Source of the DNA: Powellomyces hirtus
Taxonomy: Eukaryota > Chytridiomycota > Chytridiomycetes > Spizellomycetales > Powellomycetaceae
DNA: 64,000 nt
NCBI GenBank assembly: GCA_025526995.1
Contig: JAHLKG010000003.1
Location: forward strand, 1,612,001-1,676,000
Direction: 5' to 3'
Below are positions 45,550-55,393 of the stretch, in pieces; the stretch's first letter is position 1, and each line of letters starts with the position of its first letter. The notes below the pieces were generated by a model. That model was not told the origin of the DNA and ran no database searches. It saw only the letters and a list, made by a program, of their open reading frames with translations. The position numbers were made by a program, and so were the translations under genes.

Positions 45550-45856
45550 GGTGGGGGTCGTGCGGCGAGTGACAGTGAAAAAGCGGATTACTTTTGCAGA
45601 GGAGTGAGAGACAGTCGATGGGTGGTTGGCAGTTTTGGCGGTTGGTTTGCTGCTGTCAGTAAAACAACGGTGAAATGGTTGTTCAAAGGAGACTGTCAAT
45701 GAATGACGGCCAAGGGATTGACGGCATGAGTCAGGACTAGATATAGGGGCATAGTAATGTCACCCTAAAAACTTGAACACCTTTTGACGCGCGATTGTTG
45801 ATGATGATGATGGCAGATACAAGTAGAATGTGTATGGTACAGTGATAAAAGATCTT
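45550..45856. other. intergenic region before VPS29
   Basis: 307 bp between the VPS29 start and the XRRA1-like stop; VPS29 promoter expected, nothing else seen. Confidence 0.4.
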
Positions 45857-48800
45857 TCAGGTATTGATCGTAGGAAGATCTGGCTCGTGCTTATGTCCAC
45901 TAGAAGCCCTCTCTGCCAAAGCTGCCACGGTATACATGTGCTCAATCCGGGTGTACTCCTCTTGAACGCGCTGGAGCAGATGGCGGGACGGCGGCAAAAG
46001 CAGCTTTTGATTCGGGGATGGTCGAATAGGGTCCAGGAGTGACGCTGAAAATTGACGCAAAAGAAAAAAATCAATTTTGAGCTCACGATGAAACGCAGGC
46101 AAATGAGCGTACCCAAGTTCTCTTCCACAATCTGTATGCGCTCGTTGACTCCCCGCATCATCTGATTCATCTGCGCAAACTCGTCATTGTTGATCCGTAT
46201 GGGTTTGCCCGCAGGCGCATGGGTATTTTTGAGTCGCGGTAAATGCGCAGGGCCGTGGTTAGACCATGCGGGCATGGCTTCCCCACCGTTAAGCATATGC
46301 TTTCTCATCGGAACCGATTCCAGCCGTTTCCCACGCGGACCCCGTTCCTCCAGCCGCGCTTTCCGCGTGGACGCAACCGTGTGGTGCGTGTACGCTTTCG
46401 GTATTGGCGTCCATGAGCTGAGTGGGTTGGACAGCGCGTGGCGGAGAGCGCGGAGCGATGCGGGCAGACCGCGTGGAAGAGGGGTCGTGTCGTCTTCTTC
46501 GGGAGTTTCGGTGAAAGGTGATGGCGTACGTGGGGGTGTCGAGATGTAGGATTGCGGTGGGGGTGAAGACGGCGTGGATTCTGCTGCATCCAGGCCTCCC
46601 GTGATGTGAACTCCCGTGATGAAAGTGGAGTCTCGCGCATTGGGGTCGTATTGCAATTGATTTCCAGCGTTTTCCTCCGGTGTGTGAGCCCATCTTGCAC
46701 CGTCGCCTGCGTTGCTTCCGCTTTCATCACTGCCGTCGTCTCCATCCACTTCGTTATCCTCACCCCATTTCTCCCGTTCGCGCTCTTCCGCAAACTGCAT
46801 CAGTTCCTCCACATCTGGTATATACCCCCTCCGCACAATCTCTTTCAGATCTTCGTCCGTAAACGTATATGCTCTACGAGTCCGTCGCTTCTCCCCTGCA
46901 TTCGTGAACCCTCTCGCGTCACACGGGTCATCCACCGTATGAGATGCCACAATGTGACCGGCGGATATCGTGGGTGGGGCGTTCTTGCGATGCACGTGCG
47001 ACAGGAATTTGGATGCGGCGGTGGTGGTGTAGTAGGTGGTCTGGTGACGACGGTGAGGTGCGACTGTCGTGGGCGCGGTGATGGCTGGAGCCCCCGCTGT
47101 GGCTCGCTGCGTGAAGGCGGTCGCTGGAAGCGCGGCGGTCTTGATGGTGTTATAGATGGCGTCGGTAATGCTGATCTTGTATTGTGATGGGAGCAGAACT
47201 AGTGGGTCGAAGTCAATGTATCCCAAAACTACGATTCAAGTGCGGTCAGAGTACATCTACGCAGTGACAATGAGGCAAACTCAACTTACCATCTCCGTTT
47301 TCTCGGACGGGCATTTTATGCGCTCCCTTCTGCATGATCGGGTTTCCCTCCAATGCTACGCGTTCTAACACCGGTAGCCATACTATTCCCAATAGATCCT
47401 CTGGTGTTCCGATCTGGTTGAATGTCAGATCAAGCTCTTGGAGAAAGTAGAACCCGTCGAACTTCTGGCCAGATCGCGAAGAAGCGTCGTTTGCTGCTGG
47501 TGCTGGGGATGATCGTTCTGCGTCTGCTGGACCTGATGGTTGCGCTGAGAGAAAGGATAGAGACTTGATTCGATTTCGGGATAGATTCAGTGAGCGTAGA
47601 CTGAGCGGATTGTGGAAACATGAAAGGTTAACTGTGAGCGTCTCCTCCTTGGCCAATCACAGACAACACCTATCTTGATCATCCCATTCCTCTTACCTCG
47701 GCAACGCTCCTAATACTTGAAAGGCCTCAAGCGTGTTGATTCGGTTATTATCAAGCACGAGTACCTCGAGTCGTCTGAATCCTGGTCCACCGGGACTAGG
47801 CAGAGGTGGTTGAAACCCCGGGATAGTTGCGTATTGGGACCGCCTCCGTTCTGTTTGCGGCGGTGGTGCTGATGGCGGGTGAGCTAATGGTACACTTTCA
47901 GTCACCGGCGCGTGCGAGTGAGTCGGGCGAGCGGGCGCTTCAGCTATCGGAGCAATGATAGGCTCTGCGGCGCTTCCGGGGTCCGACGTGGATGGGTTAT
48001 GTTGAGAGCTACTTTCGTGTCCCGTTGGCGCGGGGTCGTCCGATATCCCACTTTCTTCGGTTGTCTCATTGTTGGCTTGTTCTTCCGGCGCAGCATCCGA
48101 AGAAGTTTCTACCACCGACCCTTCGTCATCAGAGGCCACCATGACTGCAAGCTCCTCGTCGTTCACCACTTGGTGTCCTGGTGTAATAATCCGCTGCCTC
48201 CCCTCCTCTGTCTCGTCTGCTGTGGGAAGCTCAGCATGCAACTTATTCTGTTCAGGTTGTGCGCTGTCATCAGAGTTTCCAGTTGCAGTATCGGCGGGCT
48301 CATTTAAATCGGCAGAGTCCGTTACCGGTTTCTGGTCAGATTGAGTCTCACCCGCTCCCGGTCGGGCAGACGGTACGTCAATATGCAAAACGTTGCCGGC
48401 GTGTGTATCACCCAGAGGCTGAGCGCTCGACTGCCCCGGAGCATCTCCGTTCTCATTGCCCGTCATCCAACCCTCAAGTGCCTCCAGTTCTTCCTTAGGC
48501 AAAATGCCCTCAATGACCTTATCTCGCCATCTCGTCATGTCTGTCATCTGCTCAGGGAACGAAGACAGGTTGTTGGTAGACAGATCCAGTCGCCGAAGTG
48601 ATGGCAGCGATGCAAGAACGATGATGGCGGCTTGGGTAAGTCGGTTGTAGGAGAGATCGAGTTCCTGCCGTGAGCGTCACTGGTAAGTTTTCGTAAATGA
48701 GAAAATCAAATTGACAAAAGATCCCGTTGCCACCAGCCAATATGAAGCCACTTGTTTGAGCACAATTTAAGTTACCTCCAAAACTAGGTATCTGCCCTCC

Positions 48801-49249
48801 ACTTCTAAGTCCAGGTCCGTGATACCATTGCATGGAATAGCCAACCTTCTCAGTCCTGGAAAAACCCCCAGCTTTGCGAACGGAAGGCTGTTTTCACCAC
48901 AGCGCAGAGTCTGCAGATTTGTAAACATGGTCAGGTCGTCCTCAATAACGAGACACAAGTTTTCGCCCGTTATGTCCAGTAGATAGACGTGGTCGGGATC
49001 GTCGGCGGGGGCTTTGTTCAGCTTTGCGAATTTGGTGCTTTTGCATTAGTGTTGAAAATGAGGAGTTGAACGTGTGCATGTATGCCTCACCATAAAAAAT
49101 CCATCGAGCACCTGAGGAATTTCGACATATTTTCCTTTTCGTTTTTGCATCAACTCCCCTGGCCGGGCAGCCAATGGTCCCACGTCGTCGCTGAGGATGA
49201 TTTCATGATGTGGGATCTGTTTCCTCGCAGGGGAGGAGGGCGCGTGCAT
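45857..49249 (-). CDS. XRRA1-like leucine-rich repeat protein
   Basis: Exons 49091-49249, 48776-49021, 47697-48664, 47290-47600, 46113-47228 and 45857-46044 join to 995 residues. The N-terminus has the pre-LRR pattern of XRRA1 (QVLDGFFM, ITGENLCLVIEDDLTMF). LRRs follow (LQTLRCGENSLPF, ELDLSYNRLTQAAI, LRRLDLSTNNLSSFPEQM), then ~180 low-complexity acidic residues, then more LRRs (LEVLVLDNNRINTLEAF, LRSLNLSRNRIKSL, LQELDLTFNQIGTPEDLL). The long C-terminus holds a helical acidic block (DEDLKEIVRRGYIPDVEELM) and ends with a coil (LLQRVQEEYTRIEHMY). Family knowledge: human XRRA1 was linked to X-ray response; molecular function is not established. The acidic insertion inside the LRR array is lineage-specific as far as I can tell. 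Another LRR family remains possible. Confidence 0.75.
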
Positions 49250-49797
49250 TCTTCCTAGTGCTTCCAGGAGGCTTGTGTGTTGAGCTTCAAAAAAGATCGA
49301 GCACTACACTATGTCCAGGAGTTCTCCGTCGCCGATGTCAAAAAACCAGATCGACAGGAACTCAGCGATTACTTCAGCAATTGACAGTATCATGACTCAT
49401 CACGATCGCAACTCGCTGCGCTTCCCCTCTGGTTCTCTTTGGACACTTCAAACATTGAGGCCCGCAAGTGCGGGATGGGCTCTGGACGAAGATGGCGCAG
49501 TCATATCACAAACCGCTGCAGAATGTGCACAATATATTTTTGATATTAGCATGGCATGGCATGGAGACAGATATGCCTAAAGAACAATAGTTGAGGTGCT
49601 GTAGCGCAATGTACCAACAAAACTGAGAAGCTTGCCGCACGCAAACTCGACCGCTTCTTCACAAAGTGCAAGAATGCACATCTTGCTGTCGAAGCTTTCG
49701 GATGGGGCATTCTTGCTTCTGACAAGATTATTAGCAATGCTGCAGGGACGATCTGGGACAAAGTCAGTAAGCCCATTTGCAACAATGCTCTAGAGTA
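49250..49797. other. intergenic region before the transposon
   Basis: 548 bp between the XRRA1-like start and the 5' TIR of the transposon. It holds a frame of ~85 codons from about 49620 into the transposon (KLDRFFTKCKNAHLAVEAFG) that I cannot assign. It should contain the XRRA1-like promoter. Confidence 0.35.
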
Positions 49798-49814
49798 CCG
49801 TAGAATAAATGCTC
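49798..49814 (+). repeat. 5' terminal inverted repeat of the pogo-like element
   Basis: CCGTAGAATAAATGCTC, preceded by TA. It pairs with the reverse complement of 51823-51839 with one mismatch at the third base. Confidence 0.92.
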
Positions 49815-50076
49815 ACTTCCCCTCCCCCTTTTGGCTGATTTTGGCTGGAATCATGGCGCAGCCCAACGCGTTGGTGAGGCCACGGTTGTGAAGGGCCCCT
49901 AAACTTTGGAGATCTAGCCGCCATTGCAAACACTATCCTTCTCGCATTTTTCTCACACACACCGACAAGGCCTGCGTTGGGTATAAGCATGTTATTCCAT
50001 TAATTCTGCATTGTTAGTACATGTCATTAATGATATAAACCCCTGTAGGTGCCACAAACGGGTTTGCCATTTCACC

Positions 50077-51550
50077 ATGGCTGACACAGTCCCCTTGTTG
50101 TCCCCTTGGGATTTAAACGTGAAAATTCGGGCTCCCACGGGAGGTAAGCATCACTACAGTGTTGTTGACAAGCTGAAGATCCTGAGCTTAGATGCACTGG
50201 AGTTTCTAAAGAAAGCCATTGCCTGTCAGTACCCTCATGCAAGCCCAAGAAGCATCCGAGACTGGGAACATTACAAAACAGACTTGCTCCGTGTGTCCCC
50301 AAAGCACAAAAAACACACTTGCCACAAGGGAGGTGCTAAACCCCACGAGGAGACTGAGACACTGCTAGTTCCATGGATCAAAGAACGGCGCGCAAGAGGT
50401 GATACAGCCTGCCCTCTGTTGCTCTCCACATTGAACTCACTCTGTCCACCATTTTACAGGACTCTTGGTCACGTACTCCTCAATTTTGCAAGAAGCTTGC
50501 ATGCACAGTCCGTCTATTGCTCACATGCATGTCAGAACTGCATGCTGCTGGGTGTGACGCTTTGACCAACGCAACGGATTCAGCTTGCGGAAGCAGACGA
50601 AAGTCAGACAAGACCTTCCCAGTGACCATATTGCAAAGCGGACCTCCTTGGCAAAGTTCATCTCACGGAACGCCCAAAAGGAGCACTATCCTCTCTGGTC
50701 TGTGGTCAGTATGGATCAGACGCCTCTCTTCTTTGACATGGCTGCTGAGAAGACTGTGGGGGAACGGAGGACCAAGACAGTGTTCATTGCCACGTCCGGA
50801 AAGGAAAAGCTGCATTTCACTGTGACCCTCGGCATTGTGGCAGATGGTTCCAAGCTGCCACCTACAATCATCTTCAAAGCTGCAGCAGATGGACGGCTTC
50901 AAAGGCGATGCGATTCTGGCAAGGATGTTTACAGTACTGGTGTCCATGTCCGTTTTCAAGACAAGGCCTGGTGCAAAGAGAAACAAGCACTCTGGTGGTA
51001 TGAGCATGTCTGGCTGCACTACCTCAAAGATCTGATCAATCCTGCAAAAAGTTTTCTCTTTGCTGACGCACTTGCCTCCCAACAACCTGAGAACTCCAAA
51101 ACACTTCTGCGTAAAAACGGCACCTGTCTGGCCATGATTCCTGGTGGAATGACATCATTCCTCCAGCCCCTTGATGTCTCGATCAACAAGCCATTCAAGG
51201 ACTACCACAAGTATCTGTACCATCGCTGGGCTTGCACACCTGAGGTCGCAGACAAAGACGGGAAGATGGTGACTCCTACTCGCTTTCAGATAGCAGAGTG
51301 GGTGAAGGAGGCCTGGGACCGTGTGCCTGCAGAGATGATTAAAAAGGCATTCGTGACATGTCAGCTCACTGATCAAGAGGGCTTGCACTTCGTAACAGAT
51401 GATGAGGATGACGAGATTGGCATCTCTGTAAGCACCTTCTATGGGTCTTCTGGGGATGACATGGAAGATGACATGAAGGCACAACTTGGAGAAAATCTTG
51501 ATCTCTCTGTTTCCGCAGCATTGGATCTCCTGGTCCAGTGTGCTATATAG
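50077..51550 (+). pseudogene. pogo/Tigger-type DDE transposase with one nonsense codon
   Basis: Exons 50077-50398 and 50460-51550 (61 nt intron) give 471 codons in one frame, broken only by TGA at 50555-50557, in the middle of the CENP-B-type DNA-binding region just before RFDQRNGFSLRKQTK. The N-terminus has a psq-type helix-turn-helix (HHYSVVDKLKILSLDALEFL, RSIRDWEHYK). The DDE domain has the three expected acidic sites: SVVSMDQTPLFFDM, FLFADALASQ and SFLQPLDVSINKPF. The C-terminus is acidic. Family knowledge: such enzymes cut and paste elements with TA duplication. The stop can arise from CGA or TGG by one transition. Unless read through, the copy cannot move itself. Confidence 0.88.
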
Positions 51551-51822
51551 ATAGTACATAGATAGGTACAGGTTTAGAATCGTGATCATTTGTCTTTGAA
51601 AGCACATTACGCTTTATATAAGAGAAAAACCAATAAATCTGTATTTATGGAAAGGTAAAGCTGCTTCAGTTCTACAACTTCGCCATTGATCACTTTGCAT
51701 AAGCTGCAAAACTGACAGAGATCGTGGGGTTTGAAGTTGTCTGGTCTGCTGGGGAAGAAATTCCAGCGCGCTAGCGCCAGCCTTGCCAGACGCGACCGCG
51801 AGCTGCGCCACATTTTGGAGGG

Positions 51823-51839
51823 GAGCATTTATTCTATGG
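51823..51839 (-). repeat. 3' terminal inverted repeat of the pogo-like element
   Basis: Read on the minus strand as CCATAGAATAAATGCTC; followed on the plus strand by TA. Confidence 0.92.
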
Positions 51840-51960
51840 TATCTCGCTGCCTGAAGGTCACGTGTCGCTTACGTGAAAAGCGTCCCAGACAAAATCGGGG
51901 GGTAAGACTCTGTACTTCGTCCAGAGAACAGGGTATAACATCCAAAGCCAACGTTGAGGA

Positions 51961-54306
51961 ATGAGTGGTCCGTCATCAAGTATGTCTTCTCCGAGACTAC
52001 AGAGGCTGCCAAGAGATGCCGGTTCTCCTTCTGCCGACAACCCCCTCCATATGGCAGAGGGTTTGAGCTGTCCCATTTGCGGTAAGAAGACGTACATGTT
52101 CTCTTGCTTAGGCGCTTACAATGCTTAAACGTTGCCTTCATTCAAAGAGGAGGAAATGATGAACCTGGGGCAACTCAATCGCCACTTGGACGACGCGCAC
52201 CAAACAGAATTCGATACCAAAGATGCGCTCGTTTCATGGTTTCGAACCGCGCAACGAAAAGTCGCCGCAACAGCAGCTCCACTCGGCCGAGCAGCAACCG
52301 GCACTATAACAGCATTGCGGGTGGAGAGTGTCATAGGTGGAGGATTTGAACTGAACCCGGGTGCAGACGTCGCGAGTCCAGCTGGTGCCGGCACCCCGCA
52401 AGCGGCGCCCGTCAGTGACGCGACTGTCACACGAGCACACTGGCAGAAGGACGGTGCGAACGACAAATGCTCCACAGAGGGATGCGGGAAGTATTTGAGC
52501 ATACGAAGTGGACGGCATCATTGCCGAAAGTGAGTGCCAGATCGCAATTCTATCCCAATCGGAGGTCTTGCTTCCATTTCTGACCTGGAAGTTTATATAT
52601 GGTTTGGAAGGTGCGGGCTACTGCACTGTGATACCCACTCGTCCTACCAGATGCGGCTGTCTCCTTCCGCACTGCCAGACCCTGTAGCCGGTATCTGGTG
52701 CCGCGTCTGCCAGAAATGCTACAAAGAGCGTGAGGGGTACCGGGACACGATCGGCGTCTCCCGAAACAAGACAAACGTGTTTCTCCGGATGCGGAAAAGC
52801 CGGATAGATACGCTACTTCTCGAGTCCAACAAGCTCGAGAAGCGGCTGGAAAAGGTGCGATTTGGCAGAGGCGCACCGCACTGTGTCTCCCAGCCAGTTG
52901 AACTCATTTAGCTCAGAATTTCAGCTCAGCGCCCTGTACGCGGAAGAAGAGGCCAACGGACAGTCTGCAACTGGATCACCAATGCTCTACGGAAGTGCAG
53001 CCGCAAAGAGTCGTCGTTGTAAGTAAAACTCCCACATCATGCGAATGAGCAGTGTAGCTTCCATACTAAAACGCGCATCAATGTAGTGGAGCAAAGCGTA
53101 GTCAAGTGGGAGGACGACACTCACGTGTCCGCATGCCCATTATGCACGTACGTGTTCTAGGATACGATCATTGGCTGCGCGAGCGACCATACAAACGTTT
53201 CGCATTCCTTGCTGACACGGTGTCTGCCATTGACAGCAAGCAATTCGGAGCTTTCACAAACCGGCGACATCACTGCCGATTGTGCGGACGCGTCGTGTGT
53301 GGTACAAACACCTGCTCCAGCATGGTAGGCTTGCTTGTCGGTGAGTGTTGTTATTGTGATTTGTGGGTGAGGGTTGCATCTGTCTCCAGCGGCCTCGGTG
53401 CAGCGAATGTCTGCGGATCTGCATTTTGAATGATCTCAATCCCATTTCTGAAGAACCATTGGTCCGCAGATGACACACGAAGCAATGGACCTCAAATACG
53501 AGTCTGTGCGGACTGCAAACGCGTGGTCACGAGGTATGTTCTGCATCGACATCTTCAACCCCGGTTGGCCGAAATCCCTAATACGGTCATCCCACTAGGC
53601 GTGCCGAAAAGTATCACGACACAGCCTCATCGAACTCCATAATCCCCATATACCGCTCTCTGGTCAAGTACAAAAGCTCCGTCGATGAGCTGCTCCCGAA
53701 ATTCAATGGGCTGCTCATGACAATGTCGTAAGTCTACATCCTGCTGCTCGGTCGTCGCGTTGATCTTGCACTGACGTGTCCGTTAACAGAAATCGGGCGG
53801 TGGTAGAATATGAGGACAGCGATTACCAGCTCGCGTCGCGGTACCGCAAGAGTCTGATGGAGTGGTTTTCAGAACTGGATAAACTAGGGTGAGTTCCGTC
53901 TCAGGCATGATGGGATGTGATCACAAATCACTCTAACGTAGCGATCCTTCTCATTCTTGTGATTGGCAGAAAACGTATCAAACTTCACCCGACATCATCA
54001 AAGACGACAACCCGCGTCCTCAACGCACTGCACCTGTCCATCATCACCTATTTGCAAACACATATGTTTACATTGCAGCTAATGCCCAAAGTTGGCGCAC
54101 CGGCCCCACCACCAAAGGATTCAGCAACCTCCGCGTTCCCAACGATGGACCCAGCACAATTGGCTGTACTGCAGGAACAACGCAAATTGGTGCAAGGATT
54201 CCTTGATGACGCCTTACGGAGACGGCGGTTTGAGGATGCGGCTGCTCTTCGGGAGAGTTTGGATGAGCTCGACCGCGAAATCAAGCTGGGTGGTGCGCCT
54301 GGATGA
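51961..54306 (+). CDS. VAC1: Rabenosyn-5/Vac1 endosomal FYVE protein
   Basis: Exons 51961-52081, 52148-52529, 52611-52854, 52925-53018, 53087-53147, 53237-53340, 53470-53533, 53599-53727, 53790-53888 and 53970-54306 join to 544 residues. A C2H2 finger (CPICEEEMMNLGQLNRHLDD) is followed by a first FYVE with WQKD and RSGRHHCRKCG, then a coiled link, then a second FYVE (CPLCTKQFGAFTNRRHHCRL). A helical middle (KYKSSVDELLPKFNGLLMTM) precedes a C-terminal helical hairpin (LVQGFLDDALRRRRFEDAAA) like the Rab5-binding motif. Family knowledge: it links Rab5 and PI3P to Vps45 and tethering at early endosomes. Two FYVE fingers as in yeast Vac1/Pep7; the second lacks the WxxD motif, so lipid binding rests mainly on the first. 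It starts 120 bp past the transposon end. Confidence 0.94.
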
Positions 54307-54482
54307 CATGTAGCAGGAACGTGCTCCCAGCATCAATGTCGCATACTTCGGGCAGTGATGCGCGATATATCCAGATAATGTAATATATATAAAAAATGTA
54401 ATGCGATTGCGCCGGCTAGTACAAGGAACTATCCACAAGTAACCTGAAGTTGCTGCTGATCCCTGATGTCTTCCGAGATGCT
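54307..54482. other. convergent 3' region
   Basis: 176 bp between converging stop codons, holding both 3' UTRs; nothing else seen. Confidence 0.4.
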
Positions 54483-55109
54483 CTACAGCAACGTAAGATC
54501 GACGAGATCAAACTTTCTTCGTCCGTTCCGCAGCAGACTCTGTCCCAAAGCCACCTTCGCTTCCTTCTTGTCCTCCGCCGCAATCTCTCTGATCTTATTC
54601 TGGACATACTCCAGTCTATCCTCACCGCTCATCGCTAGATATTTCTCCAGGTCGAGACTTTCGGCCAGGCGTTTCTTCATTTGCGGGCGAGTCGGGAGAG
54701 CCGGCAGGGATCCGTCGTCAACCGAAACCAACCGTCGCTGTCTCTGCAGATCGTAGTGCAGGACAACGCGACCGGGAATAAGCGCAAACAGGGTGTGGTC
54801 GCGACCCATGCCGACATTGGTTCCCGGGTGCCATTCCGTTCCACGTTGCCGGATGATGACGTTGCCTGGCGCTACCTGCGCGCTGTGCAGTGCCTTGAAA
54901 CCAAGGTATTTGGGTTTCGACGTGCGGCCGTTCTTGGTGGAACCTCCGGATTTCTTAGTTGCCCAACGGACTTGCAGGGAATTGGTGGTGGGATGGGTGA
55001 GGAGCGTGTATGGGGTGTTGGAAGGGACGCCGGAGGGGACATTGCATGGCCAGCTGGTGGACCGCACACTGTGCGCTGCTGTGAAGCGGGAGGTGGCTAT
55101 CCGGAGCAT
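54483..55109 (-). CDS. MRPL27: mitochondrial ribosomal protein bL27m
   Basis: 208 residues, intronless. The N-terminal ~45 residues are basic and hydroxylated ([20 protein letters not shown]), a mitochondrial presequence. The bL27 core follows: [40 protein letters not shown] and [20 protein letters not shown]. The C-terminal ~95 residues are a mitochondrial extension with basic helices. Family knowledge: bL27 sits near the peptidyl-transferase centre of the large subunit. ATG 55109 was chosen because it begins the presequence; a longer upstream open frame runs through the divergent promoter. Confidence 0.95.
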   Translation of the reverse strand: MLRIATSRFTAAHSVRSTSWPCNVPSGVPSNTPYTLLTHPTTNSLQVRWATKKSGGSTKNGRTSKPKYLGFKALHSAQVAPGNVIIRQRGTEWHPGTNVGMGRDHTLFALIPGRVVLHYDLQRQRRLVSVDDGSLPALPTRPQMKKRLAESLDLEKYLAMSGEDRLEYVQNKIREIAAEDKKEAKVALGQSLLRNGRRKFDLVDLTLL

Positions 55110-55393
55110 TGTGTCGGAAGGTATTAGCTGTGACCTGACGGAATCTTCTGAAGATTCTGTTAAAACCTCGTCGACATTTCGGAACTGTCGATTTCGGCCA
55201 CGAGTGGATCGAGTGCACTTTGCATTGCAATGCATGCAAATAACACTAGATATAGGCTCGCCGTTGACCGGACATTCGGACAAGCACCTGTAAGTTTTCG
55301 TGACGCGCGTGTGTTGAGAAAAGTGGAATTCAAGAAACTCCAGTACAAGACTATATACGAAGTAGTGGTTGCTCAACTTTACTTCCGACAGTG
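55110..55393. promoter_or_regulatory. bidirectional promoter, MRPL27 / KNL1
   Basis: 284 bp between divergent ATGs. No TATA box is evident. Confidence 0.5.

Larger units (their letters stand above)
49798..51839 (+). mobile_element. pogo-like (Tc1/mariner superfamily) DNA transposon
   Basis: A 2042 bp element flanked on both sides by TA (49796-49797 and 51840-51841), the target duplication of this superfamily. Its ends are 17 bp inverted repeats that match at 16 positions. Inside is one transposase gene (50077-51550) with a single intron and one stop. The element lies between the divergently placed XRRA1-like and Vac1 genes and does not break either. Ends, duplication and an almost open transposase point to recent insertion. 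Confidence 0.92.

Noticed and set aside
50077..50565. Transposase N-terminal frame as a separate gene
   Set aside because: A 61 nt intron joins it in phase to the DDE frame, leaving only one stop codon.
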